From NCBI RefSeq assembly GCF_001050135.1, contig NZ_CP012040.1, forward strand, positions 620,001-684,000: a DNA stretch of 64,000 bases, written 5' to 3'. The position numbers were made by a program, and so were the translations under genes. The stretch comes from Cyclobacterium amurskyense. GTDB taxonomy: Bacteria; Bacteroidota; Bacteroidia; Cytophagales; Cyclobacteriaceae. The notes beneath the pieces are model-generated. The model ran no database searches. It worked only from the letters and a program-made list of their open reading frames with translations, and was not told the origin of the DNA. The stretch's first letter is position 1; each line of letters begins with the position of its first letter. This document shows, piece by piece, positions 26,235 through 35,673 of this stretch.

Positions 26235-27758
26235 ATGATAAAACAATCAGTAAAAATTTTTCTTTTAGGCCTTCTGGTTGGTATGTCATTCAGTAAAGTA
26301 CGTGGATCGGATATTCCTAAAAAGAATAAACAACCGAATATCGTCTTCTTTTTTGTAGGAGACATGGGCTGGCTAGATACTTCGGTGCCATTTTATAAAG
26401 AGGTGACTGCACTTAACGAAAGGTATCATACTCCGAATATGGAGAGATTAGCCCGAGAGGGAATGAAATTCACACAAGCTTATGCCAGTGCTGTCTGTAC
26501 TCCCTCCAGAGTAAGTTTAATGACGGGGGTAAATGCTGCCAGACATAAGGTTACCAACTGGACCTTAATAAAAGATGAATCCCCTGATAATGATGACGAA
26601 GTGGTAAAGTCTCCCGATTGGAATCTAAACGGCCTGAGCCCAATCCCAAATATTCCTCACACCTTCTTTCATCCAGAAAATTTACCTCTGCTATTGAGTC
26701 AAAATGAATATAGGACCATTCATGTAGGGAAAGCACATTTTGGGGCCTTAGGTACTCCGGGAGAGAATCCATTAAACTTGGGTTTTGACCTTAACATTGG
26801 TGGAAATGCAGCAGGTGGCCCTGGGAGCTATCTAGGTATCCATAATTTTAGCTCCACCTGGAAAGGTTCTGGCAACACTTTATTGGATTTGCCCGGCTTG
26901 GAAGCTTACCATGGTGAAGCCATTTACCTAACTGAAGCACTGACCAGAGAAGGGCTAAAAGCTGTATCAAAGGCGGTTGAAGACGACAAACCTTTTTACC
27001 TGTACCTATCACATTATGCCAATCACCCGCCTAGGGAAAAGGATGAACGCTTTTACCAAAATTACATAGATCAAGGCCTAAATGAATTGGAGGCCACTTA
27101 TGCATCAATGATTGAAGGCATGGACAATTCCTTGGGAGACATTATGGATCATCTGGAAAAACTCGGTGTGAATGACAATACAATTGTCGTTTTTATGTCA
27201 GACAACGGACCCCATCCGCAGGTACCTCAGAACCTACCCTTGAGAGGACATAAATTAGGTCCATATGAAGGAGGTATCAGGGTACCCCTGTTGGTCAAGT
27301 GGCCAACTGTAACCCTTCCGGGAACAGTTTCAGAGGATTGTATTATTATTGAGGATATCTTCCCAACCTTTTTAGAAATGGCAGGATTGAATAGCCTGGT
27401 AAATAAAAGCATAGATGGTCAAAGCTTTGTTCCTATTTTAAAAGGGGAGCCTTCTAAATCCGCAGACAGACCACTACTATGGCACTTCCCAAACACCTAT
27501 TTTAGCCCACCTTATAGTGCCGTCAGAAAGGGAAACTGGAAACTGATCTACTACCATGTGGATCAAAAATTTGAATTGTTCAATTTAAAGGATGATATCG
27601 GTGAATCCACAGAGCTAAGCAATACTAATAAGATTAAAACCAAAGAAATGGCTGAATTGATGACAAAGTTATTGAAAGAGACCGGAGCACAAATGCCAAC
27701 AATAATTGCTACCGGACGATTCGTGCCCTATCCTGATCAGGTATATAGCCTGCATTAA
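26235..27758 (+). CDS. Secreted sulfatase (type I, formylglycine-dependent)
   Basis: 507 residues with an N-terminal signal (to about residue 25). The CTPSR motif at Cys88 (followed by VSLMTG) is the site for conversion to formylglycine. C-terminal metal-site residues are present (FMSDNGPHP). The N-terminal metal motif, usually DDMGW or DDLGW, reads VGDMGW with Gly42 in place of the first Asp; this may weaken calcium binding. Sulfatases remove sulfate esters from algal or animal polysaccharides. It probably works with the adjacent GH43/GH117-like enzyme in the periplasm or outside the cell. Confidence 0.92.
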   Translation: MIKQSVKIFLLGLLVGMSFSKVRGSDIPKKNKQPNIVFFFVGDMGWLDTSVPFYKEVTALNERYHTPNMERLAREGMKFTQAYASAVCTPSRVSLMTGVNAARHKVTNWTLIKDESPDNDDEVVKSPDWNLNGLSPIPNIPHTFFHPENLPLLLSQNEYRTIHVGKAHFGALGTPGENPLNLGFDLNIGGNAAGGPGSYLGIHNFSSTWKGSGNTLLDLPGLEAYHGEAIYLTEALTREGLKAVSKAVEDDKPFYLYLSHYANHPPREKDERFYQNYIDQGLNELEATYASMIEGMDNSLGDIMDHLEKLGVNDNTIVVFMSDNGPHPQVPQNLPLRGHKLGPYEGGIRVPLLVKWPTVTLPGTVSEDCIIIEDIFPTFLEMAGLNSLVNKSIDGQSFVPILKGEPSKSADRPLLWHFPNTYFSPPYSAVRKGNWKLIYYHVDQKFELFNLKDDIGESTELSNTNKIKTKEMAELMTKLLKETGAQMPTIIATGRFVPYPDQVYSLH

Positions 27759-27761
27759 GAA

Positions 27762-28074
27762 GATTTTGTCAGCATTGTTGCAGAAAAAAAAGCAACAATA
27801 CCGCCAAAATCAAGATGTGTATAATCTTCCTCACCAAGGGCTGACACCCTTGGCTTATTTATTGCGCCCCTTTAGGGCTTGGTGATATGTTTTAGAACTT
27901 AATGTACGTTTTTTATAAGAAATAGACGTTGTGATTTTGTCAGCATTGTTGCAGAAAAAAGCAACAATACCGCCATAATCTATGACGTTAATTTCGCCAA
28001 TCCAGTCGCTGATGCCACTGGCTACAAAAATATCACCCTTGAAGGGGTTTTCTGTTGGCGTAAGGATTAATACG
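27762..28074 (+). repeat. Family B repeat, two tandem units
   Basis: Units start at 27762, three bases after the sulfatase stop, and 27933 (period 171). The second unit has changed stems: CCAGTCGctgatGCCACTGG and ACCCttgaAGGGGT, in which most pairs are kept. Confidence 0.88.
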
Positions 28075-28223
28075 TGATTTCGGTAAAGACCAGTTCCGTT
28101 GTGATTAATATCCGTTTGTGATTTGGCACCTTGTGCCCATTTTTTAGAAAGCCTTAAAGGTTAATTTATGATAGTAAAATTAAAATCGATCCTTTCTGAA
28201 ATAAACGGTTGTATTGAAATGGG

Positions 28224-28976
28224 TTAAAAAGCCCGAGCAGCACGAATATAAGTTTTGATGGACTTGCTACCAATTGCCTGATGTCCATTTTCGAAGCCAT
28301 GGGCCCAGGCAGTATAGCCATTTTGCTCAGTAGAACTCCAGTAATAATCAGCAGCAAAACCACCATATCCATTTACATGAAGATTAGTGTACATCAAATA
28401 TAACTCAGCCCGTGATGGTAAAAACCACTCGGTGCCAAGGGCTCGACATACATCTGTGGCGGTACCTTCCATATTATCGCATTTAATTTGCATTGTGTTA
28501 GCCATCCCATCACCTACTCTTGCTCCATCTATTGTTTCTGCATCACTATCCATAGGTTCGTCCTGAACGTTATTTAACCCTTCAAAATCTATTCGGTGAC
28601 ATCCCCATTCTGAAGCCTCACTCTGATCTGTCTTAGCTGCTACCATTCCCGTTCCATCAGTGGTGTTTAGGTAGAAGATTAATCCCTCTTTATAAGTCTT
28701 GCCGTATAGACTATCTAAGAGAATCCCCCCATCAAACAATTTCTTTGGCGTTTGACCTTTATCCAATAATGTTTGGACTTGAGTCGGATCAAATGAATCA
28801 CAACTTGACCCGAGATAACCGACAGGACAGTCACAAATGCCTTCATTGCATATACCTCCGTTTTGACATGTAAGCTCGGCGCAAGCATCTTTTTCGAATA
28901 GACTACAAGAAGAGATGGATAGGGTACCTATTAACGAGAGAACCATTGGTAAATAACTCAATACTCTACTTTTCAT
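28224..28976 (-). CDS. Lipoprotein with EGF-like and DUF1566-type domains
   Basis: 250 residues. A lipoprotein signal ends at SISSC. An EGF-like module follows (CAELTCQNGGICNEGICDCP then VGYLGSSC). The C-terminal part (residues about 100-250) matches the DUF1566/'Fibrobacter major paralogous' domain: GTEWFLPSRAELYLMY and ADYYWSSTEQNGYTAWAHGF, ending TYIRAARAF. These surface proteins are common in Bacteroidota and have no proven role; adhesion or cell-envelope binding is likely. It is monocistronic, flanked on both sides by family B arrays. Confidence 0.85.
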   Translation of the reverse strand: MKSRVLSYLPMVLSLIGTLSISSCSLFEKDACAELTCQNGGICNEGICDCPVGYLGSSCDSFDPTQVQTLLDKGQTPKKLFDGGILLDSLYGKTYKEGLIFYLNTTDGTGMVAAKTDQSEASEWGCHRIDFEGLNNVQDEPMDSDAETIDGARVGDGMANTMQIKCDNMEGTATDVCRALGTEWFLPSRAELYLMYTNLHVNGYGGFAADYYWSSTEQNGYTAWAHGFENGHQAIGSKSIKTYIRAARAF

Positions 28977-29262
28977 GTGTTTTTATTATTTTTGAAACTG
29001 CCTATTTTGCTTTGTAATTTCAGCAGTCTACTTTCATCTGACCTGCACATTTACCGAAACTCCTTTTAGAATAAAATTGTGTAGAGCATAGAAATTCGTT
29101 CCTAGTGCATTTTACACGCTAAAACTAACTAATAATTTATTAACATTTGGCACATAAAAGTAATTGTGTCTTAAAACAGGTAATTTATTTCAGACACCAA
29201 GCATTGTAAAATACAAGTATAAAATTAATCCGATGCCGAATAAACACGACTAAAAGTTAGAA
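28977..29262. other. Gap upstream of the EGF/DUF1566 lipoprotein
   Basis: No gene seen. AT-rich sequence that should hold the lipoprotein promoter; no exact TAnnTTTG was identified. Confidence 0.35.
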
Positions 29263-29810
29263 GATTTTGTCAGCATTGTTGCAGAAAAAAAGCAACAATA
29301 CCGCCAAAATCAAGATGAGATGATCATTTTATACCAAGGGCTGACACCCTTGGCTGATTTATTCCGCCCCGTCAGGGCTTGGTGATGTTTTAGAATTTAA
29401 TGTGCGTTTTTTATAAGAAATAGGCGTTGTGATTTTGTCAGCATTGTTGCAAAAAAAAGCAACAATGCCGCCAAAATCAAGATGGGTATAATCATTCCTT
29501 TCCGAGGGCTGACACCCTTGGCTGATATATTACGCCCCGTCAGGGCTTAAACAATTCTCAAAATTTAATCCACGTTCGGTAATTAATTGACGTTGGGATT
29601 TTGTCATCATTGTTACGAAAAAATGGTAACAATACCGCCAAAATCACTAAATGTTTTATTCAATAATCCGGTGGCTGAGGCCACCGGCTATAATCATGCC
29701 ACCTCTGCTGGGGTTTTTAATTGGATTAAACGTTACTATGTGGATTTAGTAATAGGCAAGCCTGACAAAATCGATTGGTGTTTTATTCCGGTTTTGGTGG
29801 GTTAACACTA
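29263..29810 (+). repeat. Family B repeat array, three units plus a decayed tail
   Basis: Units start at 29263, 29431 and 29597. The third has re-paired stems (CCGGTGGctgagGCCACCGG) in place of CCAAGGG/CCCTTGG. After it, a further partial unit (AAAATCGATTGG, then GGTGGGTTAACACTACAGGG and an AGGCTTCTTC end) resembles the terminal unit of the array at 40716. Confidence 0.85.
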
Positions 29811-29964
29811 CAGGGTTAATTTTGTAAAAACCCTCCAGGCTTCTTCTGTCATCCTTTAATTTACCGCTCTTTCATAATAGAAAACAGACCTTCTTTAAAC
29901 ATTTAAAGGAATTCTAAGCCATTTGGCGGAAAGGTTTAATAAATGCACCGCCTGCACCTTCTCA

Positions 29965-32232
29965 CTACTTAATCAATTGTTGATACCTTCCCATCCAATA
30001 GGGCAAAAGCCAGTAAACCGGTTCTTTCTCTTGGGAAGGATCACCTGAAACTGCCAAATAGGGATTTCTATCCCAACGCATGGTGCGGTATTCGCTGGGC
30101 GGCCTCAATTCATTTACCTGAACCTCTTCCAAAATCGGCGATCTTACCAGATGCAGGTCTTCTCTACGGCCATTGTCAATAGCCCAATCCACCAAACTCA
30201 AGGGGGCATCCTGAAGGAAAAATACTGAAGCCCCCAGCTCCTCAGTCTCCCCTGTCAAAAGGTTGTAGGTAAAATTAAGCAATGGACTTTGGGTAGCTTT
30301 AAATTTAGCAAACCATTGGTCCAAATGCTTGCGGTATTCGGCCTTTAGTTCAGGATCTTCTTCCAAGTTAATTAGTGGTGGATAAATGTACAGGGCCATG
30401 TATATATCAAAATAGGTTTCAAACGCCGGATTGGTCGTATACAATTGCTTGGCATTTTCCAAATACCCATGCACTTTGATTAACTTTATATAAGCCTCTT
30501 GATAGGCTGCTTTGCCGGTAATGGCATGGGCAAACTTAAGAAAGGACAGTATCTCCAGTGAATTCAAGGGTTTCTCCGGTAACCATTCAGGGTCATCGTT
30601 CAAGCTTTTTGGTGACCAAACACCCCATTTGGTAGGCTTGCCATCTACACCAACCAAATAGAAGTCATTTCTCAAAAGATGATCCATGATTTGCTCCACA
30701 TGGGCTGCTATTCTTTTCTTTTCGGCCTCATCAGCCACAAGAAAATAATACCAGTAATAGCCAAAAAAATGTCCGGCAAATTCATCACTACTGGTATCTC
30801 CCTTCCACAACCATTTGCCATCCGCTGAAGGATGCCAACGAACTTCCACAGGCTTAGCCCTTGGATTATCGATGATGGCTTCTGCCAATTCTCTCTCCGT
30901 ATAAGTCCTGTTCATGTCGTGCATTGGCCTGTCCCAATTTATAGGAACAACTGTCCGGGCAAAAAAGCCGTCCCTGCCGGTAACCTCTCTCAAAAGGTGC
31001 AAAAAGTCAAAGGCTTTCTTTGCCCGTTTTTTTGCCTCTTCAGACTTGGTGACTGCATAGCGGAAAGACTCCATGGCCAGGTACATGGCCGTATATTCCC
31101 CGTCATTGTCGTCATCATCAGCAACTATACTACTGGTATCTCCGGGCACTTCCAGTTTAAACCTTGCCACTATCCCGGGTTCTCTAACATGTCTTGTAAT
31201 CAACTGATCATAGAAATAATCCGCCTTTTCGGCCAGGTTCATTTTCTTTCTCCGAATCACACTGACCCCATCCGCAGTTGCCACCCAGGCATTTCCTTTG
31301 GCATCAAAATCAATGTCTCTAACCTCATCAGCCCTTAGCCAACGTTGGCTTAAACGGACAGAATAGTCACTTTCTCCCGGCTGAAAGCGGGTAATCCCAT
31401 AATCAGTTCCTGCCCACATTTTACCGTCAGGGGCTTTTTTCACAAAATTCACATGGATATTGGTAATGCCATCGGCTGGCTCTTTTTTATCGATTACCCT
31501 GTCCCCATTTCTTATGGTGACACCCCCGAGTCCTGCAACCCATAGATTACCTTGCTCATCAAAATCCAGCCCCTTGACATAGGCACTGATCAGGTCATCA
31601 TTTTTTTGATAGGCTATTGTTTGCTCTTCTTTGCAATGGTACAATCCTATATCGGTCCCCAACCAAAGCCCACCATTCTTGTCCGAAAGTACTGCACGAA
31701 TACTTCTGGCATTGGTGAAATTCTTGGACTCCCATTGATTATTGCTGTACAACCAAATTCCATAAGGACCAAAGGCATAGACACCTTCGTCGGTACTAAG
31801 CACCTTGGCGATAGGAGGTTTTGGTCCGGGAACTTTAACCAGTGCATTGTTCTCCATAGCATAAACCCCATCCCATGAGGCCAGCCAAACCTTTCCTGAA
31901 GCGTCTGAATCCAAGTCATAGGCAGGTCCTATATTTTCTTCAGGAAGCATTTGTTCCCAATCCCTTGCTATTTTGGACTTTTTGTAAACACCATGCCCGG
32001 TAGCAATCCATACCTCTTCTTCAGCAACCAAATGAATGGCACGAACATCATTGGCGGCGGCAATCTCTTTATGAACCACAAATCCCTCATGATATTCCTG
32101 TACAAAGGCAGTATCAGTATGGCTTGTCGCCTGCTTTTCAGGAACATGGTCTGCTTCAGTGGTTCTTCCACAGCCCATGGCCATAACAGCCAAGGCAAGA
32201 CCTAGGCCATTGATTTTAATATAGTTGTACAT
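29965..32232 (-). CDS. Lipoprotein with N-terminal beta-propeller and helical toroid-like domain
   Basis: 755 residues with a lipobox (VMAMGC, Cys21). Residues about 45-340 are Reg_prop-type propeller repeats (VWIATGHGVYK, GLWLGTDIGLYH, MWAGTDYGITRF, AWVATADGVSVI), as in the sensor domains of hybrid two-component systems but without kinase parts. Residues 345-750 are mainly helical and resemble six-hairpin glycosidase-type toroids (DGEYTAMYLAMESFRYAVTK, WGVWSPKSLNDDPEWLPEKP). It probably sits in the outer membrane or periplasm. The start lies 58 bases after the deacetylase gene, so the two are likely co-expressed. Function unknown. Confidence 0.75.
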   Translation of the reverse strand: MYNYIKINGLGLALAVMAMGCGRTTEADHVPEKQATSHTDTAFVQEYHEGFVVHKEIAAANDVRAIHLVAEEEVWIATGHGVYKKSKIARDWEQMLPEENIGPAYDLDSDASGKVWLASWDGVYAMENNALVKVPGPKPPIAKVLSTDEGVYAFGPYGIWLYSNNQWESKNFTNARSIRAVLSDKNGGLWLGTDIGLYHCKEEQTIAYQKNDDLISAYVKGLDFDEQGNLWVAGLGGVTIRNGDRVIDKKEPADGITNIHVNFVKKAPDGKMWAGTDYGITRFQPGESDYSVRLSQRWLRADEVRDIDFDAKGNAWVATADGVSVIRRKKMNLAEKADYFYDQLITRHVREPGIVARFKLEVPGDTSSIVADDDDNDGEYTAMYLAMESFRYAVTKSEEAKKRAKKAFDFLHLLREVTGRDGFFARTVVPINWDRPMHDMNRTYTERELAEAIIDNPRAKPVEVRWHPSADGKWLWKGDTSSDEFAGHFFGYYWYYFLVADEAEKKRIAAHVEQIMDHLLRNDFYLVGVDGKPTKWGVWSPKSLNDDPEWLPEKPLNSLEILSFLKFAHAITGKAAYQEAYIKLIKVHGYLENAKQLYTTNPAFETYFDIYMALYIYPPLINLEEDPELKAEYRKHLDQWFAKFKATQSPLLNFTYNLLTGETEELGASVFFLQDAPLSLVDWAIDNGRREDLHLVRSPILEEVQVNELRPPSEYRTMRWDRNPYLAVSGDPSQEKEPVYWLLPYWMGRYQQLIK

Positions 32233-32290
32233 GTTTTGAGACTCGAATTGAAAATGGTAGGGATTGGTACCTTGTGAAGGGCAAATTGAC

Positions 32291-33286
32291 TTAGGAATTA
32301 AAACGCTTCATGATTTCTTTCCAATCGGTGAAGATGATACCTTCATCTTCGAAGAATTGTTTCAAGTCCGGATCAGCAAACATTTCCGCTTCCCAAATCC
32401 TTTGTTGCCAAGAACCGGTGATGGTTTTCAACTGTTCCGTATCTGCAGAAGGGTGGAAAATGATTTCTGTCAATCCGGGTTTCAGTGAGCGGATCAATTC
32501 TTTAAAAGCTTCCTTTTTCTCTTCATAGGTATCTGCCTTTGGTGCACTGGTAAAGAAATCCAATTTGGGCAAGGTGTAAGTAGCCATAAAATCTACCACT
32601 TCATCGGTGATGGGGTAACCTCCCTGTCTAAAAATCTCCACCACCTCAGGGTTTGAAAGGTCAATGGCATTGGCAGGAATACCGTATTCCATGGCCATTT
32701 TAAGGTAAACGATGGCATATTTGGGGTCGCCATATAAGGTACCCATATGCGTATCGATATGATCAGGACGGTAGCCCAGGGCAAGGGATTTTTCGATCTG
32801 CGCCCTAACTTCTGTGGCCACTTCCTCCGCAGAAGCATGGGCAACCACATCTTCCACAGAGCGCCATAACATCCCTTCCTCGTCAATAAGGCCGGGTACT
32901 TCTTCCGCCGGAGCAACAGAAGACCAACGCCAGGTTTTCCATTCACTGGTCAAGGCAAGATGCAAGCCAAGGTCTATTTCGGGATGTTCTATGGCCCAGT
33001 CAATGATCTCTTCAAAATTAGGACAAGGAGGCATGGCTGCGGCTGATTGGATATCGCCGGCCAACAGCATTTCTTTGGCTGCAGTATTGGCTTCAGGACT
33101 CATGCCAATGTCATCTGCATGCAGCATAATGACTTTTTTTCCTTCCGGATAGCCCAGTCTTTCGGCCCAATTGGCCGGGGTTTTGGTCTCGGTTTCTTGC
33201 ACTTCAGCAGAAGTACTTTTTTGACCACAGGAACTTATGATTAACAGCGATGCCAGAAAGAGGCTAGAAAATATCTTGATTTGCAT
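32291..33286 (-). CDS. ChbG/YdjC-like carbohydrate deacetylase lipoprotein
   Basis: 331 residues with a lipoprotein signal (LLIISSC). The metal-binding pattern of the YdjC/ChbG fold is present: VIMLHADDIGMSPEAN (His56, Asp58, Asp59), LGLHLALTSEW and YRPDHIDTHMGTLY. Family members remove acetyl groups from chito-oligosaccharides or related sugars. The lipid anchor puts it in the periplasm or on the cell surface, unlike cytosolic ChbG. It is followed by the propeller lipoprotein on the same strand. Confidence 0.88.
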   Translation of the reverse strand: MQIKIFSSLFLASLLIISSCGQKSTSAEVQETETKTPANWAERLGYPEGKKVIMLHADDIGMSPEANTAAKEMLLAGDIQSAAAMPPCPNFEEIIDWAIEHPEIDLGLHLALTSEWKTWRWSSVAPAEEVPGLIDEEGMLWRSVEDVVAHASAEEVATEVRAQIEKSLALGYRPDHIDTHMGTLYGDPKYAIVYLKMAMEYGIPANAIDLSNPEVVEIFRQGGYPITDEVVDFMATYTLPKLDFFTSAPKADTYEEKKEAFKELIRSLKPGLTEIIFHPSADTEQLKTITGSWQQRIWEAEMFADPDLKQFFEDEGIIFTDWKEIMKRFNS

Positions 33287-33610
33287 GACTTTTTCTTTTT
33301 ACTACTCAAAAAGAGGTGTTTATGACTAGTTGGGGGGAGGGGAATTTGGGGGGTTATTGTTTTCTTTTTTTGGGGGGGGATTGAAATTGGGAGCAGAAAT
33401 TATTAATGGTAGAATAATGATGATGACCAGACAAAAGATTCTACTATTTCAATTCTATGATTGGGGTTATAGAGTATTTAAGATTTTTTTTTTAAATAAG
33501 AAAAATAAACCTATTGTAGAAAAACAATAAATAATTTTTTTTTAACAGAATGCGAAAATAATCTATAATATTATTAAATATCCCGGTTGGTCAAGGGATT
33601 TTTACAATTA
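33287..33610. other. Homopolymer-rich, G-tract region without a gene
   Basis: The sequence has unusual G runs (33332-33342, 33348-33353, 33372-33379) and long T/A runs. A short frame at 33330-33530 follows the G tracts and is not credible as a gene. Confidence 0.5.
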
Positions 33611-34024
33611 TTATAATATTCGAAATGAAAGAATAGGTTCAAGTAGGATTAAAATATCTTTTATATTAGTAATAACTGCACCCACTACAAAAGAAATAGT
33701 GGAAAACAAAACATCTCGTTTCAATTGTTTATTTTGTAAATCAACATTAATCGCTGTTAATTCTTTTATTGTAATTTCAAGATTTTTAATACGATTATTC
33801 TCATTTAAATACTCTCTAATTCCTATTTCATTAATATTATATATTTCCGGTGAATTTATAATATATCGATATGCATTTCTTTCATTTTTTATTAGACCGT
33901 GGGAATTTAAAAAGGAAATGGCCGAGTCATACAAACCGCTACGACCATCGTGCGTTACTATACTGTTTTTTTTAATTAATTCCGCAACTATTTCATCTAT
34001 TTGGTTTAATAATTCGTCTTTCAT
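33611..34024 (-). CDS. Hypothetical protein with C-terminal membrane segment
   Basis: 137 residues, AT-rich codons (ATA, TTA, AAT heavy), unlike the neighbouring chromosomal genes. The N-terminal two-thirds are charged and helical with a short coiled-coil tendency (NRIKNLEITIKELTAINVDL). A hydrophobic stretch lies near 108-130 (VLFSTISFVVGAVITNI). No family recognised. It is on the same strand as the HNH-like gene, 91 bases downstream, and may form a pair with it. Confidence 0.6.
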   Translation of the reverse strand: MKDELLNQIDEIVAELIKKNSIVTHDGRSGLYDSAISFLNSHGLIKNERNAYRYIINSPEIYNINEIGIREYLNENNRIKNLEITIKELTAINVDLQNKQLKRDVLFSTISFVVGAVITNIKDILILLEPILSFRIL

Positions 34025-34115
34025 AGCAAATATTTTATAATGATTTTAATAAATTTTTAAATATTAGATTTTAAACTATACAGCATAAAATTATATACTC
34101 TTATGCTATGTGCAT

Positions 34116-34910
34116 CTAATTAATTTTAGCTATTTTTTTTTCAATTTCATCTCGACTTCTATAATCAAGTATTATAGGCAGACATGTATCTAACTTATTC
34201 ATTTTAAGACTTAAATGATAATCATTATTAGCTCCAAAATGGCTAAACCCAGTAATTTCAGTCAATAAATCATTAGAAAAATCGTCATTATTAAGGACAA
34301 GTACATATCCAAATGGGGGAAATGTAATCTCAGAACCTAAGACTATTTTTCCTGACTTAAAATTTCCTTTTTGATTCAATTCCAAATATCTCAAACGTGG
34401 CCCGTTATTTAGATAACAAAATACTCTTATTTCTTTTGGGCATTTTTTACTTTCTGGGTTATTAAGAAAGTTTATTAGTTCAGGATTGTTGACTAATGAT
34501 GAAATTGGATTTATAGCTACAAACATTCCTAACACTTGCTTTAACAATCTTAAAGGATTTTGTCGTAAAGCGGTAAAGTCAAATCCTTTGTTATTACTAT
34601 CTTGAATTAAATCAAGTCCAACATTAAACCATTCCTTGTAATATCTCACATATTCATTACCTAAAAAGGTATTACAATTATTACAATAAGAGTTATATCC
34701 AATACCCCCCTGAAAAACCTTACCTTTAAAAGGGTATGATAAAGGGTCCTCCGAAGTCATAAAGTCTAAAATTGAAGCATTATTATACCTTACCTTATTT
34801 CCACAACTTCTAGGTGGAACATGTTCAATGCTAAGTCTGGTTTCATTATGACAAAGTTTACAAGTACCAAAATTCATTTTTATATAATTATTAATTGACA
34901 AATAAATCAC
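34116..34910 (-). CDS. HNH-like nuclease-domain protein
   Basis: 264 residues. The N-terminus has a zinc-bound HNH-type layout: CKLCHNETRLSIEHVPPRSC followed later by YCNNCNTFLGNEYV, i.e. C-x2-C, E-H-x-P-P, C-x2-C-N. The remaining two-thirds is of unknown fold. The ATG at 34877 (MNFGTCKLC) is an equally good start. The gene is very AT-rich and lies in an island-like region with a membrane-tailed partner, suggesting horizontally acquired DNA, perhaps defence related. Nuclease activity is inference from the motif. Confidence 0.7.
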   Translation of the reverse strand: MIYLSINNYIKMNFGTCKLCHNETRLSIEHVPPRSCGNKVRYNNASILDFMTSEDPLSYPFKGKVFQGGIGYNSYCNNCNTFLGNEYVRYYKEWFNVGLDLIQDSNNKGFDFTALRQNPLRLLKQVLGMFVAINPISSLVNNPELINFLNNPESKKCPKEIRVFCYLNNGPRLRYLELNQKGNFKSGKIVLGSEITFPPFGYVLVLNNDDFSNDLLTEITGFSHFGANNDYHLSLKMNKLDTCLPIILDYRSRDEIEKKIAKIN

Positions 34911-35226
34911 TCCCTGTGTTTAATTTTATTACCACACCAAAATTAATTTAAATTTCTTGAAAACGAAAGGATTTGAAGCAAATAAATGAAATTTAATTTG
35001 GTATTTTTAATTATTATAGAATTTTAAACTATATTATTTATAATTATATATATAAAATTTTTCTATATCAGGTTTTTCTCGCCCAGACTACCTTATCGAC
35101 CCAAACAGGCAATTTTGTTCAACAATTAAGTATTTATTTGTTTTTACACTGCAAAATTTGCATTTTATAAAACTAAAAAGTATTTTCATTGTAGTCATTT
35201 ATGTATAATTTAAAAACTTATATATC
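34911..35226. other. AT-rich gap at the edge of the accessory region
   Basis: Strongly AT-rich with no gene. It holds the promoter region of the HNH-like gene and leads into the interrupted gene at 35227. Confidence 0.4.
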
Positions 35227-35623
35227 ATGAGCACAATGAACTCAGTTTCGATCGACATTCCGGAAGAGGATCTAACGGAAATTAAACCTGGAATATACAA
35301 TAAGCCTTCTATTACGTGAAGAAATCACTTCAAAATCAGCCACTTCGTTGCTGTTTTCAATTTTACCATAGCGATGCTATGCTAAAATCTCCAAAAAGCC
35401 TGATTTTTTCGGGATTACAACACTCATCACGAACCCTATTGCATAATTCGGGTTCAATGACACAGTGATGGTGGCAGGGCCTGAAGCCTATTTGGGCGCG
35501 CTGAGTTATTATAATTCCGTAAAATACGCCTCCAAACTGAATGTGGCCGATGCCAAAATCATCTATGAAGACCTCAAACAGCGCTTTCAAAAATCCAGAA
35601 CATCCGGTGAAGCCGAAGGTTAA
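35227..35623 (+). pseudogene. Conserved Bacteroidota hypothetical gene, interrupted by a family A element
   Basis: The 5' part (35227-35283; MSTMNSVSIDIPEEDLTEI) and the 3' part (35456-35623; NDTVMVAGPEAYLGALSYYN then SVKYASKLNVADAKIIYEDL and KQRF) match the two ends of a hypothetical protein I know from this phylum as roughly 130-150 residues. About 60-80 central codons are missing and the gap is filled by a family A element. Read through the element, the frame stops at TGA 35317-35319. The gene is therefore inactivated by insertion with deletion. Confidence 0.7.
35282..35456. repeat. Family A MITE-like element, copy 2 (inside a gene)
   Basis: A diverged copy: AACCTGGAATATACAATAAG at the left, CTATTGCATAATTCGGGTTC at the right, with the conserved CAGCCACTTCGTTGCTG and CATAGCGATGCTATG hairpins inside. 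It has the same orientation as copies 1 and 3. Confidence 0.8.
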
Positions 35624-35673
35624 CACCTGAAAATACCAGCCTATTTCTTTAATCGATTGGTTTTTATAGATAT

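Noticed and set aside
33330..33530. 66-codon frame starting at the G tracts
   Set aside because: Low-complexity translation of homopolymer runs.
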